Below are positions 42,401 through 52,354 of a stretch of 64,000 nt of DNA, in pieces. The stretch covers positions 271,816,310-271,880,309 of the forward strand of contig JARDYH010000002.1 in NCBI GenBank assembly GCA_029215795.1, given 5' to 3'. The position numbers and the translations under genes were made by a program. Position 1 is the stretch's first letter. Every line of letters starts with the position of its first letter. Source of the DNA: Anniella stebbinsi (Eukaryota > Chordata > Lepidosauria > Squamata > Anniellidae). The notes below the pieces were generated by a model. That model ran no database searches, had not been told where the DNA came from, and saw only the letters and a program-made list of their open reading frames with translations.

Positions 42401-43268
42401 AATTAAAGAGCTATTGATAGGTCATAAATTTGCATGGTTTAAATGTATACAACTAGGGAAATGGACTCAGGAATGGAAATTGAAAAATAAAAAGTGTAGA
42501 AACAATACAAGATTTGAAGAATTAGTAGAGTCAAAAGGCAGGAAAGAAGGAAAGGAAATTAAGAAAGGGTTGACTAGTGAGATATATAAATTATTGATAG
42601 AGGAAGAATTTCAAAATTCACTTAAAGTAATAAAAAAGGCTTGGGAAGAAGACGTAAATGGAGAAATTAAGGATTATAACTGGGAGAGGTTGTGGAACGC
42701 AAGAATGTTAAAATTCTTATCGATCAGAATTAAGGAGAATTTTTATAAGGTATTGTGGAGATGGTATCTAACTCCGGTTAGATTTCACCAGATTGATAAA
42801 AAAATATCTAAAAAGTGTTGGAGAGGATGCCAGGAGGTTGGAACTTATTACCATATGTGGTGGAGCTGTGAATATGTACAAAAATTTTGGAAAAGGGTAT
42901 TTAAAGAAATAAGTGAAATAATTGGAAGTAAAGTGGAATTAGACCCGAAGCTCGCTCTACTAGCAATATGGGATAGAGGGGAAGAGGACAAAAACAAGAG
43001 GGAATTGATAAACAACCTCCTGACTCCTGTTAGACTAATGATTGCAAAAAATTGGAAAGGACAAGGAAGCTATACAATAGAAGAATGGTATAAAGAAATA
43101 TGGGATATGGCTTTGAATGATATGCTAACTTGTAAAATGAAATTGAAAAGGGGAATGTCCGGTAAAAATGATTTTGGGGAAATATGGAGACCCCTTTTGG
43201 AATATGTATTAAGATCGGGGAAGGGACAAACACCTTCAAAAGAGTCGATAAACTTCTGGATAGAATAA
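39433..43268 (+). CDS. L1 ORF2: endonuclease-reverse transcriptase, one frameshift
   Basis: The ATG at 39433 opens LRLATLNVKGLG, the L1 endonuclease start, but a 9-A tract at 39520-39528 leads to a stop at 39529. The remaining frame, continuous to 43268 and 1241 codons long, resumes with the family's QETHQ motif, so one A appears to be missing. Endonuclease motifs: MAGDFNMV, SRIDHIFVS, TDHALM. Reverse transcriptase (frame residues about 430-720): SYRPISLIN, LDIFKAFDCVEW (motif A Asp kept), RQGCPLSPILFAIV, MFADDTLLT (catalytic), GLKVNWGKSEM. C-terminal Cys/His region CWRGCQEVGTYYHMWWSC near residue 1091. The protein nicks chromosomal DNA and copies L1 RNA at the nick. Apart from the A-tract it looks intact. 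Confidence 0.9.
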
Positions 43269-43384
43269 GAGGTTAAGAGAAGGTCTCATGGTGGGGGGGT
43301 ACACGGGGGGGGGATTGTCAAGGGTTATGTATGTATTTTATGTTATCATTATGTTGAAAAAATAATAAAATTATTTACAAAAAA
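43269..43384 (+). terminator. L1 3' UTR and polyadenylation signal
   Basis: Short 3' UTR with two G-runs (GGTGGGGGGGTACACGGGGG around 43291), AATAAA at 43364-43369 and a short A-rich end meeting the target duplication. G-rich 3' UTRs are a known feature of L1 elements. Confidence 0.8.
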
Positions 43385-43398
43385 AGAAATGCAGTTTT

Positions 43399-44175
43399 GA
43401 TTGGTTCTTTAAAATGAATTAACGATTATGCAGGAACTTTCCTGTGTGTTATGGGTCCCCTGTGAACAGATAGGTATGTTCTGAAGCACATTTCCCCCCC
43501 CCCCCCCACACATTCAAATGTGTAGAGCCGTAGACATTTGGGAATGGCTCTCCCACCTCCTGTTCAGGGCCTGTCCTACCATTAGGCAGAGTGAAGCCAG
43601 CTGATTTTAGGCATCATGAAAGGGCATCAATTTGTTATTTATTTAATTTGTGTGTATTTTACTGTCAGGGTGGGGAAAGGTGCCTCTGGGAATTTCTTCC
43701 TCAGGTGCCAAATAACTCATGCAGCCTTGGGCACTATGCACCTCGACACCATTGGAACACTAGTAGCTGCTCTGCCTCAGACAGCAAAATGTCTTGTGCC
43801 AGCTCTGATTATGTTTTAATCTCTCTTCTCTGTATGGCTGTCTGTGAGAGAGAGCGAGAGAGAGCTTTGGGTTGTATCCAGTGATGTAACTCAACCAGCA
43901 GAAAATAAGAAACAGAGTTCCCTTTCCCCCATGTGTGTCCCCCACTAATGTGCCCCAGAGGATTGGGGGAGCCCCCCCCCCGAGCTGATCTGGGGAGCAC
44001 ATGGGTGTTGTAGGGGAGGAAGGAAGGACAAGGAAGTCCTGCTGCATTCACGGACTTGTGCTTGCACCAGGGTTAGATTAAACTCTTTTGTCAGTTTTTG
44101 TCAGTTTTGCAGATGTGGATTTCCTTCACTGCCTCCCCCATTCTTTGCTTATTGGGGAAAATCTTGTCTGACAGC
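43399..44175. other. Unassigned sequence, no gene seen
   Basis: Contains homopolymer C-runs near 43495 and 43975 and a (GA)n run near 43848. No gene or family recognised. Confidence 0.45.
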
Positions 44176-44256
44176 GTATCTACACTACTGCTTTACAGTT
44201 TTAAACCGGTTAATAACCATTATAAACTGTTTTAAAGCAGTATTGTAGATAGGTTC
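44176..44256. mobile_element. Family-B palindromic MITE
   Basis: Arms GTATCTACACTACTGCTTTA and its counterpart TAAAGCAGTATTGTAGATAG flank a centre rich in GTTTTAAACC. Same family as 23035-23110. Confidence 0.7.
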
Positions 44257-44894
44257 TGTTTCACCAAAGACCTGTCCAGCCTCTCTGCTGCCTCTCCCCC
44301 TTTTTCTTACCATTGCTGCTCTGAAGATGGGACGGGGCGGGGTGGGTGGGTTTGTTTCCTTCAAAAGAGCATGTATTGTATATACACCAGTCCTGCTTCT
44401 CAAGTCATATTCATCTAGATTTTTTAAAAAATAAATAAATTGACAAGCCTTTCCCCAACCCTGTCAGATTCACTGGAGAGCAGAAGGAAGGACAGTAAAG
44501 GAAAAGGTGGTGGAGCAAGCTAATGATTAACTGTGGGATTGCAATTGAGCCTAGTTGAACAGTTAGGTAGGCTGGGGCTCTTCTAAACGAGCGATTTGGG
44601 CAATCACATAAGTTTTTGGGTCCATTAGATGACGTTGTCAATGTCGAGGATGTCTCCTGTGGTATCTCCTGGAAATCCTGCTATGAAAAGAACCACTTTT
44701 AATGTAGTAATATCTAGAAAAAAAGCTGGATCTTCTGCCACTAGATGGTGCTGTCTCAAAAGAAGTGAAGGGAGGGGAAGTATTCAATTCAAAGCATGTG
44801 GTTGTTCCTCTCTGCTTGTGTAATGCTGCCCATAACAATCATGCAAAAAGAACCAGGAAGCACAAAACCCTGGATATGCAACACAATGGATAAG
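44257..44894. other. Unassigned sequence, no gene seen
   Basis: No repeat family or coding frame recognised in this 0.6 kb. Confidence 0.45.
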
Positions 44895-45613
44895 TTTGGA
44901 TGACATATTAAGCAATGGAGAGGAAATAGTCCACAGACAGAGGGCAAAATCCATGGCTGCCTTTGGGTGACACAGAAGTGCCCTCCATCAAGAGGACTGT
45001 CTCCTCTTCTTAGTCTTCTCTCCCTCCCACCTCTCCACCCTCCCCACCGGATGGCGCTGCTGGAGAGGCCTTACCTTACCAGCACAGCCATTACGGAGCA
45101 GAAGCAGAGATGAGGCTCCTAGCAGTGGAGGAATCTGATCTCTCAATAGGTGACAGGTTCGAGGAAGAAGTTCCGGCCCATCCCTGTCTCCAATTGATAG
45201 AAAATCGGAGTCCTCCGTTGGCAGGAAACAGGGATGCTTACGTCTCTTGCATCAGGGTTAGCCAGCGAGGGAGCCTTCGTGGGACCCAGGATCACGACCC
45301 CTTACATGTGACGAGGCTAGTCCCAAGAGTCCCTGCCACAGAAGCAGGATGCTTGAGACTGACCTCCTCACTTGTAAGGGGTTGTGATCTCGGCTCTTGC
45401 ATATGGTGCTTCAGCACCAAGCTACGTCATTGGAGGCATGATGCTGTTCGGCACTGAGGCTTCCTTCTCAGTTGGGGTCCTGGGAAAAGGGGGGCGCCGC
45501 TGCCCTCTTCCCAGAACCCTGACTGAGAAGGAGGCATCGCTGGGGGCTGGGATCTCCTCGGGTGTGAAGAGAGCCTTGCTCCCAGCAGTGCCTCTGCCAT
45601 GCCCATTGAGTCT

Positions 45614-45643
45614 GGAGCCAGAGAGCAGCTGCTCTCTGGCTCC
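45614..45643. repeat. Perfect 30-bp palindrome
   Basis: GGAGCCAGAGAGCAG followed directly by its exact reverse complement, with no loop. It is one of the hairpins of the surrounding element. Confidence 0.95.
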
Positions 45644-45690
45644 AAGTTTGTTAGGCAGAGAAGACACGGGGAGAAGCGCATCGGGTGACG

Positions 45691-45873
45691 GAGGAGGGTG
45701 CAGGGCTTGGAGCTGCTGCTGACATGCCACATCCCCTTCCGTCGCTTCCATTGCCCGGTCGCGCCAGTTGAAGGGTCATCCAGCCTGCGCACAGGATGAC
45801 CCTTCAGCTAGCATGACCGAGTGATGGAAGGGGACACAAAGTGTCAGCAGCAGCTCCAAGCCCTCCTCTGTCT
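45691..45873. repeat. Long inverted repeat, ~80-90-bp arms, 11-bp loop
   Basis: The left arm runs from AGGGTGCAGGGCTTGGAGC through GTTGAAGGGTCATCC and the right arm from GGATGACCCTTCAGC to GCTCCAAGCCCTCCT. Arms match with scattered differences, several in CpG/TpG positions. The strongest hairpin in the chain. Confidence 0.85.
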
Positions 45874-46449
45874 TCCGTTCTGCATAGGAGGCTGCCTCCC
45901 ACAGTTGGATGATTCAAGTCCAGCTGTGGGAGGCATCCTCCGCCCCCCGATCCATTTGGGGATTGCCTTGTGGTGATCCCCAAATGGATGGGGGGCAGGG
46001 CTTGGGACATGCCATCCCTGGGTGAGGCATCATGATCTCAATCACCCTCCCAGGGATGGCATGTTCCTGTGTGTGCAAGTGCTTCAGGAGCCCCAATTGC
46101 CATGCCCAACCAAGGAACAGGACAATCGGGGCTCCTCGCACTCACACGCACAGAATTATTTCCCCCTGCCCATGGAGCTGCGCGGGGCTAGAATGGCCCG
46201 GTTTCTGCCGCTCTTGCCTCGTGACTCTGCAGACAGGGGAGAATAATGAATGGAGCCCAACACACAATGGTAAGCGCCAGGCACCAGGATAAGCAACAGA
46301 GCAGCCTGTTTTTCTCCATTACTTATCCTGGCAAAATAATCAACCGTCCATTGCGTGTGCATTGTGTGTCACCCGACACATGACACAATAATCAACACAA
46401 TGGACACTTGATTCCCCACGTTGCTTATCGTGCCATCCGAATCAATCCA

Positions 46450-47635
46450 ATTTCCCCTTAATGTAGAGAAGCTTAGTGTCTTTAGCACTAGTTGGAGGGG
46501 TTGTGGTGGTATCTGGGACCTGGGTTGTTACCAGCCCAGATGTACAGAAGCCTCTTGATAAGTTTTGGCAACCTTTAAAAGCAATATTAAAATATGGGAA
46601 ATGCACATGGACTTAACTTAGCTGTGAGATAGTTGGTGTGTTGTTGTTTTTAACTGCAGGACTCACAATCTTGAATTATGATTAAGTACAGAAAAAGGAC
46701 AATGGAATTGCATTACTAAACGCATGATATTCAGCCCACAACTGGTAATAAAGCCCATTCATTAAATGAGTCGCAGGAGAGAAAGAGGCTGTTATTGCCA
46801 TTACTAGGCAGAAGGCAGGAACCTAGCAGCTTGGCTGAAAGCCTGCTTAAAAGGAAATAAACATATAAATGGGACCAGAGAATCATTAGCTGATGGTGAT
46901 AATAAATATCATACCGAAGCATTAATACAGAAATCACAGCGGTGGCAATTTGTGTGCATTAGATCCGTGAAGATGGAGGTTGAGCTTCAGCTGCAAACAC
47001 ACTGCTAACAAGGAGCCATCTTCCTTCGTGTGAAAAAAATGTGAGAGATTGTGCCAGCTAAATTTTATAAAAGCACTGATTGAGCCATTAGTTAAAGCAG
47101 AACATGAAATGCTGCTCGCTTAAGTGGTCAAGAGGATAGCATTAAAAACAACTTTAAATTATTTATATATTGTGGGGGAAGAGCCAGGAAAATACTCTTG
47201 GGTTCCCTGCTATCGCTCAAGCAAATGGAGGAGAAGAGTGAACGTTTGAAGAAAAATGCTCTCATAAAGAACAGAGCTGACATTTATGTATTTTAGGCCA
47301 AATTGTTGGTGGCACACACAAATAAATTAATCCCATAAGCCCTGCATTTTGGCACACTGGCGGCCATCCCAATGCACAAATTGGATAGCTCTCATCTTGC
47401 CTGCTGTACGTAATCCTTTAACGGCCACTCCTGCCCTCACCGCTGATCACATCCGTTCTTCTCCAGGTACATTTTGTCTCTTCTCTGCATCAGTCTTTGT
47501 TACATCGTATAAAAAATGACTCTGACATGAAAATCTCTCCTCAGTGACAAACTGCTTCACTGTTTTACTTTTGCATGCTGCTGTTAGTTAGTATAACACA
47601 GGTGATGGTATTAGAAGAACTCATTGCAAACTTAG
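46450..47635. other. Repeat-free island, candidate conserved noncoding DNA
   Basis: About 1.2 kb between two GC-rich MITEs without any recognisable transposon, microsatellite or coding domain. Homeodomain-type cores are dense (ATTCATTAAATGAGTC near 46759, AATCATTAGCTGATG near 46883, AAATAAATTAATCCC near 47321), with E-box-like CAGCTG near 46988. Survival of such an island in repeat-dense DNA suggests constraint, but only alignment with other species could show it. Confidence 0.38.
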
Positions 47636-48260
47636 GGTACCTCTAGATGAGAGCTTTTCCCCGTGGTGGCTCCGAAGTTGCAGCAGGTGATGATGCAACC
47701 GCCACTCTGAAGGTATCCAGGGCCAAAACCCCTAAACGCTGCAGGAAAAAAGTCGGGCACTTACTCTGACTTTTTTCCCAGCGGAGCCTGCACAGCCGAT
47801 GGTGACAGCTGATTGGTCGCCAACGGCTGGAGGAGGGCGCCGTGCGTCCCTCTCTTCCTCCCACTGCTCCTTTCCTTGTATTTTATACAAACGGGGAAGG
47901 AACGGGGCAGCCGGAGGGGGAGGAAGAGAGGGACGCATGGTGCCCAAACCAGCTCGCCTCCCTCTGACCTCCCTCTGGCTGCCCGTTTCTCCTGAGTGTG
48001 GAATTGCCGCCGCCACCTCACCAAGCACCGGGGAGGGGAGAGGAACACGGCAGCCAGAGGGATGTGAGCCGGTTCGCGTCCCTCCCTTCCCCCCCCTCTG
48101 GCTGCCCCGTTCCTCTTCCCTCCCTGGTGCTCAGAGTGGCAGCAGTGGCAACGCCGCCCTCGCACTCCTTCCCGTGCAGATGCCAGGAAGGAGTGCGAGG
48201 GCCCAAGGCATCCTGGCGCCAAGGCGCCGCCGTCAAGATGGGGCCTTAGTATTCGCTGAG
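47636..48260. mobile_element. GC-rich multi-palindrome element
   Basis: Inverted repeats include 47841-47940 (arms CGTGCGTCCCTCTCTTCCTC and GGAAGAGAGGGACGCATGG), 47969-48062 (CTCCCTCTGGCTGCCC against GGCAGCCAGAGGGAT) and 48157-48201 (perfect CCCTCGCACTCCTTCC arms). Composition is far above the neighbourhood in G+C. Frames of up to 155 codons exist on both strands but follow from the composition and palindromes. Outer termini are not resolved. Confidence 0.55.
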
Positions 48261-48639
48261 GTCTAAAGAGCTCTATGTGCTTCAGCCTTCATCGAGAGAT
48301 AAAATGGAGGAGTAAACTTTGTTGTAGCCATATGGGGCAGCCTGTATGCAATGATTTGTCAGGGAAAAGCTGGCTTTCAAAGCAGGAGTCTACTGGTCTT
48401 TTCACCCTTTGAAGTGAGCAACTTAAGGCTGCAGAGAACAGGTACAAGGAGCAGCGTGGCCATCTTCCCATGTCACAGGATGGATTCAATCTTCTCCCCC
48501 CCCCCCCCCCCCGGTAGGCCACTGGTTCCACCAATCTTGCCCGAACTGTCTTGGTTGTGTGGGTCCCCAGCCTTGCACCAGGAATTTCAACTTGTCAGCT
48601 TGGCTACTTCTGTTGTCTCCTTAAACTTAAAGGTAAGTT
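48261..48639. other. Unassigned sequence with a poly-C run
   Basis: A 17-C homopolymer lies at 48496-48512. Nothing else recognised. Confidence 0.45.
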
Positions 48640-48838
48640 TAAGGTGACCATATGGAAAGCAGGGCAGGGCTCCTGTATCTTTAACAGTTGCGTAGAAAAG
48701 GGAATTTCAGCAGCTGTCATTTGTAAGCCTGCAGCACCTGGTGAAAATCCCTCTTCATCACAACAGTTAAAGCTGTAGGAGCTATACTAGAGTGACCAGA
48801 TACCAAAGAGGGCAGGGCTCCTGCAGCTTTAAGCTCTA
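48640..48838. mobile_element. Family-A MITE, copy 4, right half lost
   Basis: Starts TAAGGTGACCATATGGAAAG and runs through the centre (ACTAGAGTGACCAGATACC) to GGGCTCCTGCAGCTTTAA, where the family consensus stops. Roughly 120 bp of the right half are missing. Confidence 0.8.
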
Positions 48839-49481
48839 TTAGTGTTGTGAGCGCCAAATATGCAGAAAACCTACATTAGAGAACCCACAAAAGGGCATCC
48901 TGAAAAAAATATTCAGAGGGAGGGGCAAAACAGCAGCTGTGTGGGCAGAAAGAAATGCGAAACAAGAAGCTGGCCTTGGAATATGTAAGTGCTTTCTTGT
49001 ATATTTGGTCGAAGAGCTGTATATCTGTTCTTATCAATGAATGCTTTCACGAGTAAAGTATTTTCAGCACAGCTATTCCTGTCCAGCTGATGAAAAGCTC
49101 TCATTTTTGTTAATGAAATAGCCCTCTTGTTACTTCCATTAAGCAGGTGAGTGGAGTCATATCAATGACAGGAACAGGGAAGAGTGATTTAGATTCCAGT
49201 GCACACTGTGTTACATACTAATCGCCAACACAGTGAAAGCTAGGCCTAGACCTAATGTTTACTGCTTTTTCCTATAATGGAATGGGGTGAGTTTGCACAT
49301 GGATGAAAACAAATTGTGCTTCTATAACCCAGAGGACTTTAGCAAAAAAATATTCCACTGACGTAAATGTATTTACTGCTGTCTGTCTGAAGTTTATACC
49401 TGGCGCAGAAGAGTTCTTTTTTTAGCGAGTCTCACAAAAGAATCCTATGCGAGTAACTTGAAAGTAAGACCCACTGGCCAC
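48839..49481. other. Unassigned sequence, no gene seen
   Basis: 0.64 kb of ordinary sequence with no motif or family recognised. Confidence 0.45.
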
Positions 49482-49640
49482 GTTTGGATGACACTTAAGT
49501 CAACGGAGTGGAGAATAGGCAACTCACAGTGTGTTATTTCACAGGTATTCCCCAGACGACATGTTGCCCCGCCCCCGTCGAGCGGCTGACACTCCCTTTG
49601 AGTATGTTAATAGTCAACGCGGCGATTGAGTGGCATTCCG
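49482..49640. mobile_element. Family-D MITE fragment
   Basis: Starts GTTTGGATGACACTTAAGTC, the family-D end, followed by CAACGGAGTGGAG and later a TAATAGTCAACGCGGCGATT block. The right terminus is degraded or interrupted by the element at 49680. Confidence 0.42.
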
Positions 49641-49679
49641 GCCAGCCGTTGCTCCGCCCTCCCTCCTCCTTGTCCTATC

Positions 49680-51235
49680 TAGGGGTGTGCACGGACCCCC
49701 CGGATCGGATCGGGACCTCCAATTTTGTCCCGGACCGGTTCGGACAAAATCGGAGCCCCCCCGGACCGGATCGAGTCCGATCCCGACCCAAAAATCGTAA
49801 ATTTTTGGATCGGCCGCCATTTTTTTCCCCATAGACTTGCATTGCAATGCAAGTCTATGAGGAAAAAATGGCGGCGGGTGGGTGAGGGGGGGCCTAACTC
49901 CCTCCCCCCCGGGGCCGTCCGCTGTGGACGGCCCCGGCAGGTAAGCCCCCTCCCCCGCGCTCCCTACCCCCCCTGGGGCCGCCCGCTTCCATCCGCTGGC
50001 ACCCGCGGGCGCCAGCGGATAGAAGCGGACGGCTCCGGGGGGGGGTAAGCCCCCTTCCCCGCCACTGCTTACCTTCTCGGCCCGTCCGCTCCCGTCCGGC
50101 GCCGGCGGCTACTACCAGCGGGCTCCGCGGCCTACTCTCGAGTAGCGCGCCGGGTGATGACATCACCCGGCGCGCCACCCTGGAGTAGGCCGCGGAGCCT
50201 GCTGGTAGTAGTAGGCGCCGGCGCCGGACGGGAGCCGCCGGGCCGGGAAGGTAAGGGCCCCCCTCCCCCCTCCGCGCGCCCCCTCCTCCCCTCCACGCAC
50301 CCCCTGCTTACCTTCCCGGCCCGGCGGCTCCCGTCCGGCGCCGGCGCCTACTACTACCAGCAGGCTCCGCGGCCTGCTCTACAGTAGCGCGCCGGGTGAT
50401 GACATCACCCGGCGCGCCACCCTAGAGCAGGCCGCGGAGCCTGCTGGTAGTAGTAGGCGCCGGCGCCGGGATGGGAGCCGCCGGGCCGGGAAGGTAAGGG
50501 CCCCCCTCCCCCCTCCGCGCGCCCCCTCCTCCCCTCCACGCACCCCCTGCTTACCTTCCCGGCCCGGCGGCTCCCGTCCGGCGCCGGCGCCTACTACTAC
50601 CAGCAGGCTCCGCGGCCTGCTCTAGAGTAGCGCGCCGGGTGATGACATCACCCGGCGCGCCACCCTAGAGCAGGCCGCAGAGCCTGCTGGTAGTAGTAGG
50701 CGCCGGCGCCGGGACGGGAGCCGCCGGGCCGGGAAGGTAAGGGCCCCCCTCCCCCCTCCGCGCGCCCCCTCCTCCCCTCCACGCACCCCCTACTTACCTT
50801 CCCGGCCCGGCGGCTTCCGTCCGGCGCCGGCGCCTACTACTACCAGCAGGCTCCGCGGCCTGCTCTAGAGTAGCGCGCCGGGTGATGACATCACCCGGCG
50901 CGCCACCCTAGAGCAGGCCGCGGAGCCCGCTGGTAGTAGCTGCTAGTGCCGGACGGGAGCGGACGGGCCGAGAAGGTAAGTGCCCCCCTCCTCCCCCCCC
51001 CCGCTGTCCACTTTCATCGGCGGGCGCCCGCTGGCGCCCGCCAATGGAAGCGGCGGTGGGCGCCAGTGGGCGCCCGCCGATCCGCCGATCCGCCGAACCG
51101 GTTCGGAGCCTTTTCGGACCGGTTCGGATTGGATCGGCCGATCCAGCTGCGGGATCGGAAATCGGATAATTTATCCGATTTCCCACTGGACCGGACTCGG
51201 ATCGTGGATCGGGTCCGATCCAGTGCACATCCCTA
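49680..51235. mobile_element. GC-rich palindromic hAT-like element, inverted copy, exact TSD
   Basis: 1556 bp, starting TAGGGGTGTGCACGGACC and ending CAGTGCACATCCCTA. The flanks GTCCTATC at 49672-49679 and 51236-51243 are an exact 8-bp duplication. Sequence and order are those of 16647-18456 read on the opposite strand. Its monomers are 243 bp (GGTAAGGG junctions at 50250, 50493 and 50736). No transposase. The independent target duplications show the two copies inserted separately rather than arising by local duplication. Confidence 0.9.
50250..50978. repeat. Tandem 243-bp palindromic monomers
   Basis: Spacing of GGTAAGGGCCCCCCTCC is 243 bp between 50250, 50493 and 50736. Each monomer folds on itself around GGGTGATGACATCACCC. 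The monomers are nearly identical, which implies recent homogenisation or recent amplification. Confidence 0.88.
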
Positions 51236-51243
51236 GTCCTATC

Positions 51244-52354
51244 CCAGTAGCCATTGCAAGTTGTGCCGGCTGCAACAGAGTGGCCGGGGCACTTTCGGGC
51301 GCTCTTGCCAGAGGACTCTATTGCACCTGTGCAGAGGAGGAGCAGCAGCACCAGAAAAAGGTGTGCTTGCTTTCCTTAAGCCGCCTGACTGCTGCAGTTA
51401 GGGCTACTGCCTGCTGGGAGAGCCAAGTGACTGAATCAGTCAGTAAAAGAAAAAGTCTCCAGAACAGCCGCTGCTATTGTGCAGCTTGTGCTCCCCCTTC
51501 CAGCCAGGTAATACTTCCAGCTGCAGACTAGACCCCATAGCTCCTTTTAAGGAAAACCTCCATTTTTTTTACCCATGAGGAACACGTTGCTGAGCAAAAA
51601 TGGCTCTGTGTCCCTGCGGCTGCCCCTCTCATGATTGCTTTAGGCAATTCCCCCCTCCCCAGTTTGCCTCCACATTTTTACCTCTGTGGCAGAAGCGCAT
51701 CAAGCTTATGATCCCTTTGACCTGAATAGCTGCTCTTTCGCTCCTTAGCTCTTCCGCTCCGGTCTGCTCCACTCCACCCCCCTTTCTCTTTCTCCCTCCA
51801 GTCAGGTCCTGTCAGATGAGCACTTCAACCAGATCGCCTTTCTGCTGGGCAAAAATGGAACAACCCTTTAGTCTGGCTCTTTGGGGGCATCGAGGGAGTA
51901 CAATCCTGTCTCTGCAGAGTTTCAGGCATTGTATGATTTTAAAAAATTCTTTGGAGCCTGGGATGCAAGGTTTGGGTTTTATATTGAGGCTTGGAGCTGG
52001 CTGCTGGGAGAGATTGCTTTTACCCTGCCAGGACCTGATGCAATCCATTCAAGCCCACAATTCCTTTAAAACTACACGGAGGCTTAGGGTGCATTGAATG
52101 CACTTAGGGAAAATAATCCAGACTTTTAGCATTCTCAGAAAGGCTGGAGAAGAGATGGGGTGTCAGCAGGACAGGCACAGCATCATGTGAGTACCGTGCA
52201 TGGCAAGAGTGCACTAAATCGCTAGTGTGATGGAGTTCTCAGTCAGTGAAAGAAAAAGTCTCCTGACCAGCCAGCGCCATCCCCATTCCAGCCAGGTAAT
52301 CCTTTCAGTTCCAGACGAGACCCATATAGCCAAGGTTTCATAGCTCCTTTTAAG
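51244..52354. repeat. Unique-looking segment with a ~120-bp direct repeat at both ends
   Basis: A block with CAGTCAGTAAAAGAAAAAGT, TTCCAGCCAGGTAATACTTC and CCCATAGCTCCTTTTAAGG (about 51435-51555) recurs at 52235-52352 (CAGTCAGTGAAAGAAAAAGT, TTCCAGCCAGGTAATCCTTT, CATAGCTCCTTTTAAG). The second copy is where the element at 52355 inserted. No gene is recognised between them. Confidence 0.6.

Larger units (their letters stand above)
37668..43384 (+). mobile_element. Full-length L1 LINE with 14-bp TSD
   Basis: A 5.7-kb insertion bounded by the exact duplication AGAAATGCAGTTTT (37654-37667 and 43385-43398). It starts GGGGGGCGTGGCCAAGC, has a 5' UTR with a 23-A tract at 38064-38086, ORF1, a 240-bp spacer, ORF2, and a 3' UTR with G-runs, AATAAA at 43364 and a short A-rich tail. 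Full length plus a perfect duplication indicates a recent insertion by target-primed reverse transcription. The only clear coding defect is an A-tract frameshift near 39520. Confidence 0.95.
44895..46441. mobile_element. Family-D element carrying a chain of hairpins
   Basis: The left end TTTGGATGACATATTAAGCA is inverted at the right as TTGCTTATCGTGCCATCCGA. Between them, about 1.05 kb (45289-46331) consists of roughly ten consecutive inverted repeats: 45289-45391, 45458-45537, 45614-45643, 45691-45873, 45891-45937, 45949-45990, 46004-46067, 46068-46150, 46152-46249 and 46283-46331. The element is much more GC-rich than its surroundings. No protein frame with a recognisable domain is present. 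No target duplication is clear. Small relatives with the same ends are at 22226-22439 and 49482-49640. Confidence 0.72.

Noticed and set aside
47761..48266. Overlapping 150-codon frames as host exons
   Set aside because: Comparable frames occur on both strands in the same place, which fits a GC-rich palindromic element rather than a gene. No splice or domain evidence.
51881..52069. A 62-codon frame rich in aromatic residues (FGAWDARFGFYIEAWSW)
   Set aside because: Looked protein-like, but it has no family match I can name and no supporting neighbours; left unannotated.
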